From Sinohyriopsis cumingii (taxonomy: Eukaryota > Mollusca > Bivalvia > Unionida > Unionidae): a stretch of DNA of 64,000 nt. The stretch lies in the NCBI GenBank assembly GCA_028554795.2, contig CM068826.1, positions 101,124,346 to 101,188,345 of the forward strand, given 5' to 3'. Under the pieces are notes generated by a model that was not told where the DNA came from, ran no database searches, and worked only from the letters and a program-made list of their open reading frames with translations. Shown piece after piece: positions 39,935 through 53,800 of the stretch (positions within the stretch are counted from its first letter, which is position 1; every line of letters begins with the position of its first letter). The position numbers and the translations under genes are program-made.

Positions 39935-41824
39935 CCAAGTGTTACTGCTGCTGCAAATTGTTGTATCGAGGCCTACATTTTCTTTACAGCTGTCATTCGG
40001 TCTTGGTGCTTGCATGGTTTCGTCAGACAGACAGCCGCATCTGCACGCATGGTACCCACGAACCACTGCTCCCTGCATAATTTGTGTTGAAGCAATAGTT
40101 GTTCCGGCTTTTGTGCACTTAGTTCACGCATTGTCGCTGGAAGATTTTGTCTCGCTTGTCGGTGGAGGAACACGTCGAATTACAGTTCCTGTAAGTGTCA
40201 AATAAAAATCTTGTCAGTTTAATCCCGGTAACAATTTTGAATTGCATTTACCGAGGTATGCCGAAAAGGTGCACACTACTAATTGTGTATGCGTGATGAA
40301 GAGAGCATAGGCATGTAAAAAGATCCTAACTCTTCACAGACAACTATTTAAAGTCCCGTATATCGCAGTGTTGATACTTTGTCAAATCACAGGCTGTTAC
40401 GGTTGAACCGGCAAAGGAAGCTTGCGTCGTATGTATGATTTACCCGTGAGGAAACTTTTAAAATGACGAAAATTATATACTGCGAAGCTTTTCTTGAGGT
40501 CCAGTTGCCTACTGTTAAAATTTGGCCTGATAGAATGTCCTCGTTCACATGTTGTAATACCTAGGCGACGACGGCGATAACATTAAAGTAGTTTTAGATT
40601 CAAGGCTACCATTGCTTAACATTTATCCATATGTTAGGTTTCCCGAAATATGTACATGTACGTCAATACTTATTTTCCTGTACTTAATTTCAGCCAATCA
40701 GGCACCCATTCACTTTCTTAAATACGTTTTTTATTGTTGTTAGTACTGGTTGGTTCCGCAGGATTTTAAATAATTAAATGTCAGTGACTTATATTCGGAT
40801 GTTTTTTTTTAACATTAGTTATTCCGACTCAAAGACAATTTTGCTAGAAACGTTTTGCAAAAAACCATTTTCGTCTCACCATAACTATTTTTAAACTGTC
40901 GATAACGTTTGGTTTCAATTTGGAGACATATATTATGATAAAATGGTAATTCTTTCTATCATAAAATAATACAATTTCTCTTCTGATACCGGACTTACCT
41001 ATATATTTCTTGCAAAGAAAGCAATTGGAATCTGCTAGAACCTTTTATGTACTTGATATCACCTTTGCAATGAAAAAAAAAATGCTTTCTACTAAAAATG
41101 TTTGAGATCGATGGCATATATAATAAACAAACCTCCTAAATACATGGTATAAGCAAGATATTGAAAATAAATAATGGGGGCAAAAAACGATAAAAAAGAG
41201 AAAAATCGAGATGCTATGTGATGCACAGGAAAAGATTTAAACATTGTTGATACATACAAAGGGAAGTCTCTGACTCCTATGTTGATATGTAGTGTATGTC
41301 CTGAACTAATGAATTACGATGAACACTGCGCAAAGATTCCGATATCGTTATGTAGTCGTTAAGTCGATATCGAATATTCAATTCATCTTATCTTTTTCAA
41401 AATATTACACAGGGTCATTGAATGTACTTATATAAACTTGGTAGCACTTGTCTTGTTGCTTCAGATGCGCATGTCTAGCGAACGCTTATATGAGGCGTCT
41501 GCGTGTACAGCAATTGCTGTAGAAAAGGGAAGTAAGTATTGAAACGCACTGTTCCTTCCTCACAAACTTTATTTTTACTGTCATTTAGAACCGGCGTGAA
41601 GGAAACTTTAAATTTAATTTTTTGCTTGTTATCAAATGATGATTTTTACCCGACCAATTGCGTCACTGTAGAAGAGGCGGATATAGTTTCACCTCAAATA
41701 AAAAATAACATTTATGAACATAGATACAAGAACGAACTTACGAAGAGACGAAACGCTGAAAACAAATATCAAATTAAGTTCATTGTTACCGGAGTAAGAT
41801 ACCAATCATAACAACATATACTGA
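39935..41824. other. Mostly non-coding DNA right of element B, with one unidentified frame
   Basis: A plus-strand frame ends at 41811 (VEEADIVSPQIKNNIYEHRY, then NKYQIKFIVTGVRYQS). It abuts another copy of the B-type terminal repeat, so it may be the last gene of a further decayed element. A Cys-containing minus-strand frame near 39970-40090 (RGYHACRCGCLSDE) has no family I recognise. The remainder shows nothing. Confidence 0.4.
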
Positions 41825-42021
41825 TCATGTACACTCTTTTGAAAAACACGAACGACAAAGATAAAGTAACAAAATAAACTAACCCAATTAGAGAAGCTCT
41901 CGGTTTTTGTTAGAGGCTTCGGTTTGACGTTATTGACTTCTTATTTTCATTTTTCGTAGGAAGCTTTATTTTTCAAGAAATGGACCTTCCAGCAAGTGGT
42001 CTGTACACCCTCTCTGCTTCT
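41825..42021 (-). repeat. Extra copy of the element-B-type terminal repeat
   Basis: It matches the right repeat of B from the AAACACxAAxGACAAA region through CTAACCCAATTAGAGAA, AGAGGCTTCGGTTTG and GTAGGAAGCTTTATTTT to the tip CACCCTCTCTGC. It is in the same orientation as the right repeat. It lacks the innermost 70 bp or so. No matching opposite copy was found in the window. Confidence 0.82.
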
Positions 42022-42068
42022 TTTCTTTTGTTGTTAAAAATATGTCAAATTACTGTGAACTTGTAGTG

Positions 42069-42555
42069 CAGTATGGGGTCATACAGGGTAACTTAGATCT
42101 GGATTTGGTGTGCAGTATGGAATCATGCAGGGTACTTAGATCTATATTAATAGTATGGTATGGAGTCATGCAGGGTAACTTAGATCTAGATTTATACTGC
42201 AGTATGGAATCATGCAGGGTAACTTAGATCTAGATTTGTAGTGCAGTATGGAGTCATGCAGGATAACTTAGATCTGGATTTATAGTATGGTATGGAATCA
42301 TGCAGGGTAACTTAGATCTAGATTTGTAGTGCAGTATGGAATCATGCAGGGTAACTTAGATCTATACTAATAGTATGGTATGGAGTCATGCAGGGTAACT
42401 TAGATCTAGATTTATACTGCAGTATGTAATCATGCAAGGTAACTTAGATCTAGATTTGTAGTGCAGTATGGAGTCATGCAGGATAACTTAGATCTGGATT
42501 TATAGTATGGTATGGAATCATGCAGGATAACTTAGATCTGCATTTATAGTGCATG
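42069..42555 (+). repeat. Minisatellite with higher-order structure
   Basis: About eleven copies of a 42-46 bp unit (CAGTATGGAATCATGCAGGG, AACTTAGATCTAGATTT). Units 42113, 42158, 42200, 42244 and 42290 are repeated in order at 42332, 42378, 42420, 42464 and 42510. This gives a five-unit higher-order period of about 220 bp. Confidence 0.93.
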
Positions 42556-43095
42556 ATTTCATACTGCTGAAAGACAGGAACATGAAATTTGCCATTATTA
42601 TTCTTGACATTTCACCAATAAATTTTAAAGTTTAAAAGGGGATGGAACAGATGTGGTTCATGAAGGTCAAAGGTCAAAATATTTGCTAATTGTTTAATAT
42701 GGAAGAAAGTGAATTGCTTGGTCATTATTATTTTTTTAATTTCATTGCAAATAAATGAAAAGAGACATTTTTACTTTATATTTCTTTTACTTAATGTAAC
42801 AGTTTTAAATTTAAGTTGACTTCATTCCTATATTCTAAGACTTCTAATTTCCCCATAATTAAGGTCATTACTCACACAATACTGCCTCAAGGCATGTTAT
42901 GTAAGCAAGAGCAAAATAAGCATAATTAGCTTATTTTCATGGATAAAATCAATGTTAATGTACCATTTTGTTCAGAACATCATCATACATAATGATATGA
43001 AAAGAAGAAAAAATTTGCATAAATGTTAATATTTGTATTAAGGCGGCACTCTACAGTTTTGTATTTTGCATAGGGTTAGAATTTTAAAGAAAAAG
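42556..43095. other. Non-coding spacer
   Basis: AT-rich sequence. Nothing recognisable was found between the minisatellite and its degenerate outliers. Confidence 0.5.
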
Positions 43096-43225
43096 TACAG
43101 TATGGAATCATGTAGTGTAACTTAGAACTGGATTTATTATATTATATGGAATCGTGCAGGATAACTTAGACATGGATTTATAGTACATTATGGAATCATA
43201 TTCGGTAATTTAGTTTTAGATTTCA
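43096..43225 (+). repeat. Degenerate outlying copies of the minisatellite unit
   Basis: Three diverged units (CAGTATGGAATCATGTAG, TATATGGAATCGTGCAGG, CATTATGGAATCATATTC), each followed by a TAACTTAGA-like or AATTTAG-like element. They lie about 550 bp from the main array. Confidence 0.75.
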
Positions 43226-43437
43226 AACACAAAACATCTTCAACATGTCATCCTCTTTACATGCACAAGCAATTGTTAACATCTTTCTGCCATCAAATAA
43301 ATCATAGATCCACTGTTAATTTTTGTCACCAGCACCATGATATCATCATAACACAATAGTATCATGAAGTTTGGTGTCAGATGGTTTAGAAACTGGGTTA
43401 AAGCTAGTTTGTAAGTATTTTTAAAATTGTTTTCCAG

Positions 43438-43667
43438 AGTCCATCACTGATGAAGAGGAGTTACAATACAACGTTGATGACCTTGAGACCAAACTGGATA
43501 ATGTTACCCTGAGACTGGAGACACTGATGGAAACATGGAATCAGCCTAGCCCCAAACTCCCACAAGGAAACCAATGCAGGGCCATGACCACTATGTCAAG
43601 ATCAGGAACTCCTTTCTTTGTGGGACTGTTTCCAACCCTGAGAATGCCAGGCTCGTCAGATGCATAG
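43438..43667 (+). CDS. Probable last coding exon of an unidentified host gene
   Basis: A clear acceptor (a T-rich tract then TTTTCCAG) precedes an open segment with host-like codon use. It encodes SITDEEELQYNVDDLETKLD, then NVTLRLETLMETWNQPSPKL and a Ser/Arg/Pro tail ending GSSDA before TAG at 43665-43667. The Leu spacing around DDLETKLDNVTLRLETLM predicts a short coiled coil. The exon begins with two bases of a split codon. No upstream exon was identified; the nearby transposon nest lies to its left. AATAAA-type signals follow near 43941 and 43986. The family is not recognised; a channel-type C-terminal coiled coil is only a guess. Confidence 0.55.
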
Positions 43668-46600
43668 GCCTTCCAACTTGGCATATTCAGTGATTGCTTT
43701 ATATTCTAGTGTAAGGCATTCACTTGGCATGGTCTCCATGGCAATATGAGCATATCTAAATTGAACAACATACAATTTATTGATGTAAAGACTTTATTAC
43801 GGCATATTTGTGGACAAGGAAATTCATTTTTAAGGCAGTGGAAAATCCAGGAAATATCCTTCATTTCACTTGGGTGGAAGTGTATGAACCCTATTGATAC
43901 TTAAGAAGAATGGTATTGTACTTATATGACTTCTTTGAGAATAAAAATATATAACAAGTAAAAACACTTTTGAAAATTTACATTAAATAAAATGAAGGTG
44001 AAGATGCTTTATTTGGCACAGTTTCCATGTTAGCATTTAAGAAGAGCTTGTACATGTGTCACTAATGGGTTGATTCATATTTTAAAATATGCGTTACTTA
44101 CAATGTAACTACATGAAAAACCATTATAAAAAGTTTTGAAATGCCCCTTCAGTAATCTCTGTTGGATGCATCTGGTGTTATTCATGTTCATTTCCACATA
44201 TCCTGCACACTGATATATTTTTTTTAACAAATGCGTTTCATAGGTCTAATGGATTGACAAAATTGATACAAGGTCGACTATTAAGAAGACATAGGTAAGT
44301 TTGATTTTAACTTTTTTGGCTCAAATTTGACCAGACTGTTTGCCCCATTTGACTTTCAAGTTGACCCTTACATTATGAATTTCATTTATGTTTCATAAGT
44401 TTTGAAAAACTGGATTGAACAAGGCCTGATACGAGATAAACCTTTATATAAAGTTTTGAAAAACTGGATTGAACAAGGCCTGATATGAGATAAACCTTTA
44501 TATGAAGTTTTGAAAGATTGGATTGTAAAAGGTCAGATTTGAGATAGGCCTTAATATAAAGGGGATGCAAGTCAAATTAAATTTTGTATTCACACCTCCT
44601 TTCAATTTGAGTTATTGCCCCTGGAAGTTTGTCCATGCATTGTGAACAAACTTCCAATGAGTTTTTAAAAGTTTGCCATGTTTACAGGGTATCTGTATAG
44701 TTGGGTAGCATGCTTGCATTTGCCTTATTGTCACTAATTTCAGAAAGGATGTCACATTGATTGCAATAGAGGAACACAATGTAGTTACAGATTTGTAAAT
44801 GGAACTCATTGTACTTTACCTTTATAAACAGGTGACCACTATGTAGAGGGGATCACTACAATAGGTTTGACTGTTAAACTTGAACCACAGCTAAACTTTT
44901 ATATTTCTAGTGTAGTATCCTTGATGCATGTAATCCTGGGCATGATGTAAAGTACCAGTATGAAGCAATATTATTAAGGTTGTATCCATGTAATATTTTA
45001 ATTGCATTAATTGTACAAACTCAAACAAACTGAACTTTGTATTCTCAATGGTCCGGTCAGTGATGGAAATGAAACAACCCAGAAAAGCAACTCTTGTTGG
45101 TTGTCATGTTATAAGTAAGGAACAATAGCCAGATTGCAACATGTATATGCTGGACCCTAATGCTAATTATTCGCTTCATAAATGTTGCAAGTGTCAGCCT
45201 TGCGAACAGTGAGTGTCAAAGCGATGTGTACACAGCTGGCCAGCTGGCTTATGTTATGATAGTGAAAGCCGACATCAAAAGGACAGGTGGGAAGCTAGTT
45301 GTATATAACATGGCTATAGGAACTTGTTACTGGCACCTTATTTGGCTGCGTGTGATTCACGGGAAATTATGCCAGTCTGATATCCCAATCTGATCAAATG
45401 TGATCTCCTCTATACTATTTGAAAATTAAACAGTGACCACATAGGGATTGTGTCCTGGTGGCTTGTGTTTTTACCATAATTACTAACTTTATCAGCCAGT
45501 CAGATGAAGTCTTATATCGTTAGGTTTGGGAGACTGAGCAGTGTTAGCTGAAGAGCATCAATGTATATGCTGAACCATTTGATTCACTTTCAGACTTTTG
45601 AGAGCTACATTTCCTTTATCTTATTCAAAGGTCTCTATTACATGACCCCTAAAAGGTCAATGTCGTATCTTCATGTAGGACAGTTGAGATCAAATTTTAA
45701 TCTGATTGAGTCATAGCCAACATATTGAATAATCTCCATTTTCCTTGGGCCTTTTGTGAGGAACGTGTCAAAGAATTCACCATTGTCAGCTCAAAGCATT
45801 ATTTAGACCAATCTGATATGTTTGCATTATTTGAGCGTTTTTGTGTTATTTTTGCTTATTTTTTATTTTATTTTTGACCTTGCTTAGCAGGTGGTGTTTT
45901 TTTTCATTGTTAATCCCTTGAAAGTAAATGGTGTTTGGGTAAGAATTAGCTGTCCTTGTTTGGTTCCTAGTTATTTTGTATCGTTTAAACAATTTTTTGT
46001 CTTATTTTTTGGAGATTAATACGAGTAAGCATGTATACAAAAAAGTTGGGTGTGATGCACACACTGCCTGCCTATTGTGTGCTGGTTGTTCATGCATAGA
46101 CAGATGTCCTATTCATGTACATGTATGTAGTCTAGACAGATCAAGTGTGAGAATGGCAGAAAGCCAATACACCATTAATGGGAAGAGCAAAGGCAATATT
46201 TCCACCTTTTCATCAAAAGATGCCCTTCCACCTTTCTCAAGAGGGGTCTGGATTCCTTTCCTTTTTAGGGAAGTCAGATCCCCTGTGCGGCAGTAACAAG
46301 AAGTGATCTCCATGGTTCATGTATTGCCAAAAAAAACCAAGGATCCCTGAGGTTTGGTCCAATGCTGTCAGTGCCATCCTTGGCCCCTCCCCTGGGAGGA
46401 AAGTGTCTTGAGAGCAAGTTGTACCTTTCTGGCATCGATAAGCAGTGCCACCTCAAGGCAGGCCTAGTGCTGGTGAGTGATATAAGCTAGTTGTGTCCTC
46501 CTGATGACAGGAAAGGGCAGTAATCTCACTCTGATAGATCCGAAGTCTGCTTGTCTGTTGGATCTCTTTATCACTGGACCAGTCTTTTATGGGGCACTAA

Positions 46601-47644
46601 CACTGGGTACCAGGCAGCTGTCTTGGGCCAACTCGAATCGCTCTTTGTTGAATGACATTATGAGCAGGCTCACATTGACATGGAAATTTTTTTTATAGTT
46701 TAGAGACTTCCTGTTTTTTTTACCTCTGAGGATGATTTTTTGTGAAATAGTGGCATTTTTAACTTATTTAGAAAAGGATATTGCAACATAGTTTAAAGTT
46801 CTAAACAATCCAACCCCAACCCCCAAATGTTTACTGGCAAGTTGATTTACAGTTTGATTTATTGGTCGATACGCACTGTGAAACTTTCTAAATATTCCCA
46901 AATTTGGTCATGACAAATGTATAGAAACGTTCTGTTTGTTAAATAAGTGCTATTAATAGAATTTGGCAGGTGGAAAATCATGTATCCCTCTTATAAAATA
47001 CATCAAGTAAAACATGTGGCAAGTGATTTCTTTCACTGGGATACAAATAGTAACCTTGCACTTGAATTCTAATGAAAAACCTGTTATGGTTGATTTATGG
47101 CTGGTCAAAAGTAGTTCTGAAGGGATCTGATCTTTTTCTTTCATGGCTCTGTTCTTGACTTGTTAAAATTGTATAAACATTTTTCAATCAAGTTGGCAGG
47201 GAATAAAATGGGTTCTGTCTGTCACTTTTATTCCCAGAGCACAACTCCAAAATTGGAAATTTACTAGTGGTCCATATGTGCTTTTTGATGTTCCAAGTTT
47301 CAACATTTTAAATGCCTTCGTAACTTCCAGAAGTTTAGCATCTTTCCATTTTATGTTTTAATATACTCAAAAATACATTTACTTTGGAGGGTTTATCTTC
47401 CTAAACTTGTGTGCAATTCACTTTTACATTTTTGTGGCTGTACCTTTAGTAAACACCGGTATTGTGCTTAAGTGTTGTAAAATGCTACTACATACATGCC
47501 ACCCATTATCCACACATTCTTTTCTGGGGGCAAAACTCCAAAACGGTTTCAAATCTCTAAAATTTGGTATATACTAGTGATGCTGATCCTGAATTCTTTA
47601 GTTACAGTATTTGTCATTTCTCCATAAAAAAATTGCTAATTTGT
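43668..47644. other. AT-rich DNA without recognisable genes, including a 54-bp tandem repeat
   Basis: It probably holds the 3' UTR of the 43438 exon and intergenic DNA. A three-copy tandem repeat lies at 44397-44560. Small open frames near 45160, 46113 and 46504 have no supporting motif or splice sites. Confidence 0.45.
44397..44560 (+). repeat. Three-copy 54-bp tandem repeat
   Basis: Units starting AAGTTTTGAAAAACTGGATT at about 44397, 44451 and 44505. The first two are almost identical and the third has diverged. Confidence 0.88.
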
Positions 47645-47858
47645 CAACTTTTCTCAAAAACCAATTTCAAGCAAATTTGGTAGATGGTACATAGGTACAA
47701 CTTTTCTCAAAAACCGATTTCAAGCAACTTTGGTAGATGGCATATAGGTATTAACTTTTCTCAAAACCAACTTCAAGCAAATTTGGCAGACAGTGTATGG
47801 GTATAACATTCTCTCAAAACCAATTTAAAGCAAATTTGGCAAACAGCATACGGATATG
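47645..47858 (+). repeat. Four-copy 53-bp tandem repeat
   Basis: Units starting CAACTTTTCTCAAAAACC at about 47645, 47698, 47752 and 47804, each with CAAGCAAATTTGGxAGA in the middle. They become more diverged to the right. Confidence 0.85.
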
Positions 47859-50800
47859 AAGGCTTTTCACTTCTATACTAAAAATGCCAATATGCCATCA
47901 TATATAGCAACCATTGCAAAAAATAGAAAATCCTTTAAATGGTTTCTTCTCAAAAACCACATAGAAGGGAACTGGATCATATTTGACAAAAATAATCTTG
48001 AAACAATGAGCTTTTGAATTTGTTAAAGGCAATGTTGATCCACTCTCAATATGGCTGCTGTTACAGAAAACAGAAGAAGAAAAAGCCCATAAATAACCTG
48101 ACAGAACTTGACCAAATTAAAAAATAAAATCTAGAAAAGAAACAAATCATTCTAGCTTTTATAACATTCTAATTTAAATAAATTATGTTAATCAAACTTT
48201 ACTTATTAAAGAAAAATACTACAAAAGAAAATACTGGACCCAATGAATGCATCCTGGCATTACAGCCTTTCAATACCGTGCTGATGTGCCATCAAATGTG
48301 GATAAGGTGCCAAAACTGAGAAATCTTGAAACAGTTGTTTTCACAAAGTACGCAATCAACAGCATTGGAAAACATTTCTACAGAAAGAATAATTATGATC
48401 TATATTTCTTGCCTACCATCTTCTGTATTTGGCTAATAGGTTGATGTCAGTCTTAGTTTTATCTAATTTTCAACACATACGGTTGTACTTAAAATACACA
48501 CAAGTGCATATGCTGCTTGTTTATGGTTTCTTTCTGATTCTCCAGTTCTTCCACCTGTGTTAATGCCAGTATTACAAGTTCTAGAACTTTCTGTCTGATC
48601 AATATGAAGTGAAAACTTCAATTTCCTATGGTTAAAGATTAAACCATTATTTCTTAAAATGATGGTGGTGTCAAAGCCATGAAATCCGATACATAAATAA
48701 AGACAACAAGATACATTAGATTTAAATTTTATTAGATAAATAATGATCACATGTAAGGGACTAAAGTTCATATTTGGTGCAAGGGATCATGTTGTCATGA
48801 CAACAAACATGCATGTGATTGCACAAGATGCAAGGATTTTATACATATGATTGGTCGAAAGGCTAGGTCAAAGGTCACCAGGGTCATGACAGAATGTATT
48901 ATGTGTTATGTATGTAAGATGAACATTTTCATGTAATATTGTATTTCTACATATTGCAACAATGAAACCAATTGCTTAAAAGACATGGCTGGACAGAAAA
49001 GGAACAAATGATTTAGTGCCAATGCAATTGTAAAATGATTTGTCTGAGGACACAGCAAAGCAGCCAACATCGGCTGATCTGAAGATCAAGAGCCCAGCAT
49101 GCTGACCTCTGCGCAGAGGAGCATGAAATCGAGTCAATATTTTGTCATTTTGATAAAATGAAGAAATGCGTCCTTTTCCATGTCTATTTTACATTCAATT
49201 ACATCCATCCAGATGTCATGTACAAATACATCTTTGACAATTTGCTAAACCTTTCATGTTTGAAACTTTTCCCTTACAATTCTCAATAAAAACTTAAAAG
49301 CTTGGAAGTACTAACATTACGTGTGCATGATACGTGAATATCTGTATTGTCTGGGGGTGGGTGGAGACAGATATTTGGCAACCTCTGACCTTGACCCCGC
49401 TATATACATGAATTGTGTAGAGTAGCTTCTAATAATTTACAGAGAAACAGTTGCCAAGTAAATTTTACTGCCCGACTGGAAGAGATGCTATTTTAAGTGT
49501 GCAGTAAATTGCAACATTAAACATTGCAACTGATCTATACAACTTGTTACATGACGCAATAAATCACTAAATGGCATTAAATCCACAACAACTTAAGAAT
49601 ACTTCAAAATCGTATCCATTCTACCAACAGAGATGAGTAAAACTGCTGTCATGTGCAAGAAAGTGAAATTAAAATGCCAGCTTATTATTTTACCATTATT
49701 TTCTTATTATAAGTGCAAGAAACATCAGGATTCTAATATCTTGTACAATGATAGAAGGCGATTGCATTTTTTTAAATGTATTGCCCTATACTCAACATAT
49801 TCTTTAAAATATGCTCAGCAAAATTGCAAACTTGCAAAATGTAAATTTCCATGTATGAATCAAATAATATGTATTTTTTTGGTCTATCATTATTGCACAA
49901 TATAAAGTTTGCATCTTCCCTTTACAAAAACTATATGCCTCGTATACACGTGTAAAATTACAAAATGGGATTATTGCCTTCAGAAGAATATCAGAAAAGG
50001 AATCTTTGAAATTAATCAGCTTCAAACTCCACTCAATGGGAGCAACGTAACTATTTTCATCAGTTAATATACTGTAAACATAAACTAAATCGGAGACAAA
50101 TCTGAACAACTTCTGGAGGCACCTTCTTTCAAAACAGGACAAGATATAAATCGGGGAAATACCGAACATTATTTTTAAAAAGTCATTAAAAAAAACCTTA
50201 AATTTTCTCTGCAAATGTTAAATTCATATGTAAAAACCATAAAAATATCTCTTACAAGACTGAACAAGTTTAAATTCATTGATTTTTATGTTAAAACATG
50301 AACATACTGCTAATTAACGACTGGTACCTAATTTCAGATCCTGTTCATAATGCATCAACAGATCAGTTGCAATCTTCAGTGTGCCAGTCAGTGCACATAA
50401 ATCAGTACAGATCACAATAAATAGATATGATTTTGACTGGCAACAAACACATGATGTTGCAGTTATTGCTTACATTTCATAAATAAATGTTAGCTTTTAC
50501 AGTAACTGAAATAAATAGCATATTAATAAAATGTTGTGTAGTTATACAGGGTAATAATATACTGTACATACAATACTGCTTAGAAATCTGAAGGCTCCTA
50601 TAGAAAGTTTGGGTTTGACATATTTTCATATCCAAATAGTATCGATCTGGGTATGACATCACATTACAGGATGTCAAATCTGAGTTAGTATTGTCAAGTG
50701 AAACCTGTTTTACATGGCAAGGCCAAACGGTGAATAGAGCATAGAAGCAGACCTGCAGAGTACAGTGCACCTGCTGATCATGTTCTACATTGTCAGGATT

Positions 50801-53800
50801 ATACAACTCTAGGCCCATATTTACATACTGTACATCATAATATATTCACGTAAATCTTCTAATTAATTTGGTACATTCTCAGCAGGGATGGGTGGGTTTT
50901 CTGATCGATAATATGCTACAGAGACTGGGCTACCAGAATGCATGGTACAGATACATTTAAATTAGATAGCCCAGCATATATACAGCATATCCTTTACAAA
51001 GGGATAATAATTGTTATTGGCACAAACAAATTTTAGGGAACATCTTGAAACTTAGTTTACACACTTATTTTGAGTTGCTAAATTTAAGTTTCACATCAAA
51101 TGTAGTATTATTTATTGTTGTGGGTCTCAATTTTCGTGGCTTTGAAGGAAGAAAAAAAAAAAAAGACATTTTCATGGGTACTTAAATTTGTTGTCTTGAT
51201 TTTAAGGATTAACCTCAACAAAAACCTCAAATAAAAACTACAAAAAGAACAAAAATTTGAGGACAATAAATTAGTCACTTAAAAGGTTAAAACAGTACTA
51301 GCACCTGTATCAGCACAAATTAAGCACCTGTCAAAATCATTCATTTACACTCTAGATCAAAGGCAGCCGATGTAACAAACATCACTAAGCTACTAATTGC
51401 TGCTTATTTAAGTATGCGTGTATGATCTGTTCCTTAAAACCAAGTCCATAATGTTGCACCATCACTTTCTATAGGCCATGGCATTTACATAATGGCTTAA
51501 GAATGGAAAAAATAAACAAATTTGGATAATATCATTCCACATGAGAAACAAACATGTGACCAGAGCCCATCAAAGTCTGAAAAACCAAACTGAAAGAAAA
51601 ACAAAAAAACACCCAAAAACAATGGAATGACTCCTCTGTTTTAGTCTACCTCATGTAAGAGCGAAGTTCAACCATTAGACTTTACTGAACAAATCATCAA
51701 ATAAAACAATCTTTAGCTGAATGGACAACTGTGGGTTACACAAAACTGAGTGATAGATCGAACCTAATTATCTGTGGCTTTGAGAATGCTGGACTTGTTT
51801 AATTAAAAAATTTCAAGATTATTTAACAACAAACTTTGTGTGTACACGGTACTAGCCAATTTGAGCAACTTGATGTTGATACAGTGGTTTTGTCCGAAAA
51901 TCGTTTAAGTGTGATCATTAATAATAAGCCATAATAAGTGTATATACCTAGTATTTCAAGGTCATTGTGCCTTACCCAATAGTTGCATTAGTTTACAGCC
52001 ATGCTGTTCACTGGGATTAAACATGCATGGATAAAATGAGACATGCTTTCATGAGAATTTTAAGTTTTTGACACTGATTGAAAGAAGACTCAAATCAAAC
52101 TTTAAATTATAGTACAATTTCTCTTTCTTTCTTTCATTTTCATTATTAAGATTGTTTGAATACCATATGTTTTTGCTACTTTCTATTCAAGTCTATTCTT
52201 CTTTATCTTGCAACATACTGGATACAGTACAGATACGTGTTCATTCAAACAAAATAAAATGCATCATAATTTTTAAAGGTGAAAATAAATGTTTAAAAGC
52301 TTATTATTTTTTAATCACACTTCAAAAACAAAAACAATATAAATTTATCAAAAGGCCTTACCATATACTGCTAATTTTTATTGTGTCTTAAAAGTGTGGT
52401 TCTGGGCAACAAAGAAATCCACGAAAATTGGTACCCCATCAAAGTTAGTTATACTACATTATAATCTTAATTTGGCTTTATTAAGAAACTTTTTTTTTTA
52501 AACCCTGCTTGCATATCTCATCATCGTTGCTATTGGCCTTAAAAATTCTTCAAAATTAATTTTGTTTTATAAAGATTTTAATTAAGTTCATAAAAGTTTT
52601 GGGACTTACAGTAGTTTATAGTGTGAGTCTACACATTTCAAGCTGGCCCTGTCATGCAAATTCAGTATAGAGCTAAACAAAATTGTCGATTTTGGAGACA
52701 GCAAAAAAAAAACTAAATCATAATCCATCCTCAATCCAATGAATGCATTTACTTTTTATCAGACTATCATCTGAAACATAATCTACCAAAGATAAAACAT
52801 ATTTGGCCACTAGAATGATCAATTCAGCATGGCTTAGAAAACATCAAAATTAACTTAATACCAGAAAGAACGATAAAAAAGATTGTGAATGTTCCCATGC
52901 TGCAATGTCAACATGTCTCAACAAGATGACATTATCATGCTGAACAGATTCAAAGAATGTACGACTTTCTGGATCATTACTGAGCCATTCTGCAATTAAT
53001 TAATGTCATTATAGGCTAATTTATTTTGTGCAAATTCCAAGCCTCTTAAAGGTAATTAAATGAAATTTTAAATTTCAGATTTCATAACCAATATTTCTTT
53101 CCCAACCCTAACTTATTAACTAACTGATCAATACAGATCTTTTTTCTTGAAAACAAAAATGGTGACTTGCTATGTAATACTTATAGCCACCTATCACAAA
53201 TACAGGGCAAACCTGCAATTGTTTGTGCCTGGCAGGTGACTGATTTTTTTAGAGTAGCAGTCCTACGTTTTATTGTCCTGTTTGAAGTGGAGGTCAAACA
53301 CAATGTCTGAAGTACTAGAAGCTGTACAGGTAACACCCATGTTTAATTTTTTATGCTAAATGCAGTAGAACAAAGGCAGATGTACCACTTTTATTGATGG
53401 CATATTTATCTAGATGTTAAGTCAACTTTAACTGTAAAAAAAAAAAAAAAGCATCAACAAAATTAAATGTTATATTTTTTTACAATTCTATTCCATGGCT
53501 TTCTTTTCTGCTTGTCATTATAACCACAGTAATTTTTTCAGCTGTTATTGCTTAACTCTTTGTAAAGAAATTGTATCTAAATATTTCGCAAATCGTTCAA
53601 GTTTCAAATATTGAACAGAACTCCCCAAATTCAAATATGCAAGATTTGGTTTTGATTATATATTTATGAAATATTAATGACTATTCTCTGCAGACAGCAA
53701 TCAGATTTTTCAGAAAATTAAATTATTAATGACCCTTCAGGAATCTGAACTTAAATAACACAATTTTGTTTCATGCTTGCAAAGCAAAATTTCATCAAAG

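Noticed and set aside
46113-46456. Possible exons on either strand (frames with ordinary composition)
   Set aside because: No splice-site pairing and no recognisable family. The frames on the two strands overlap.
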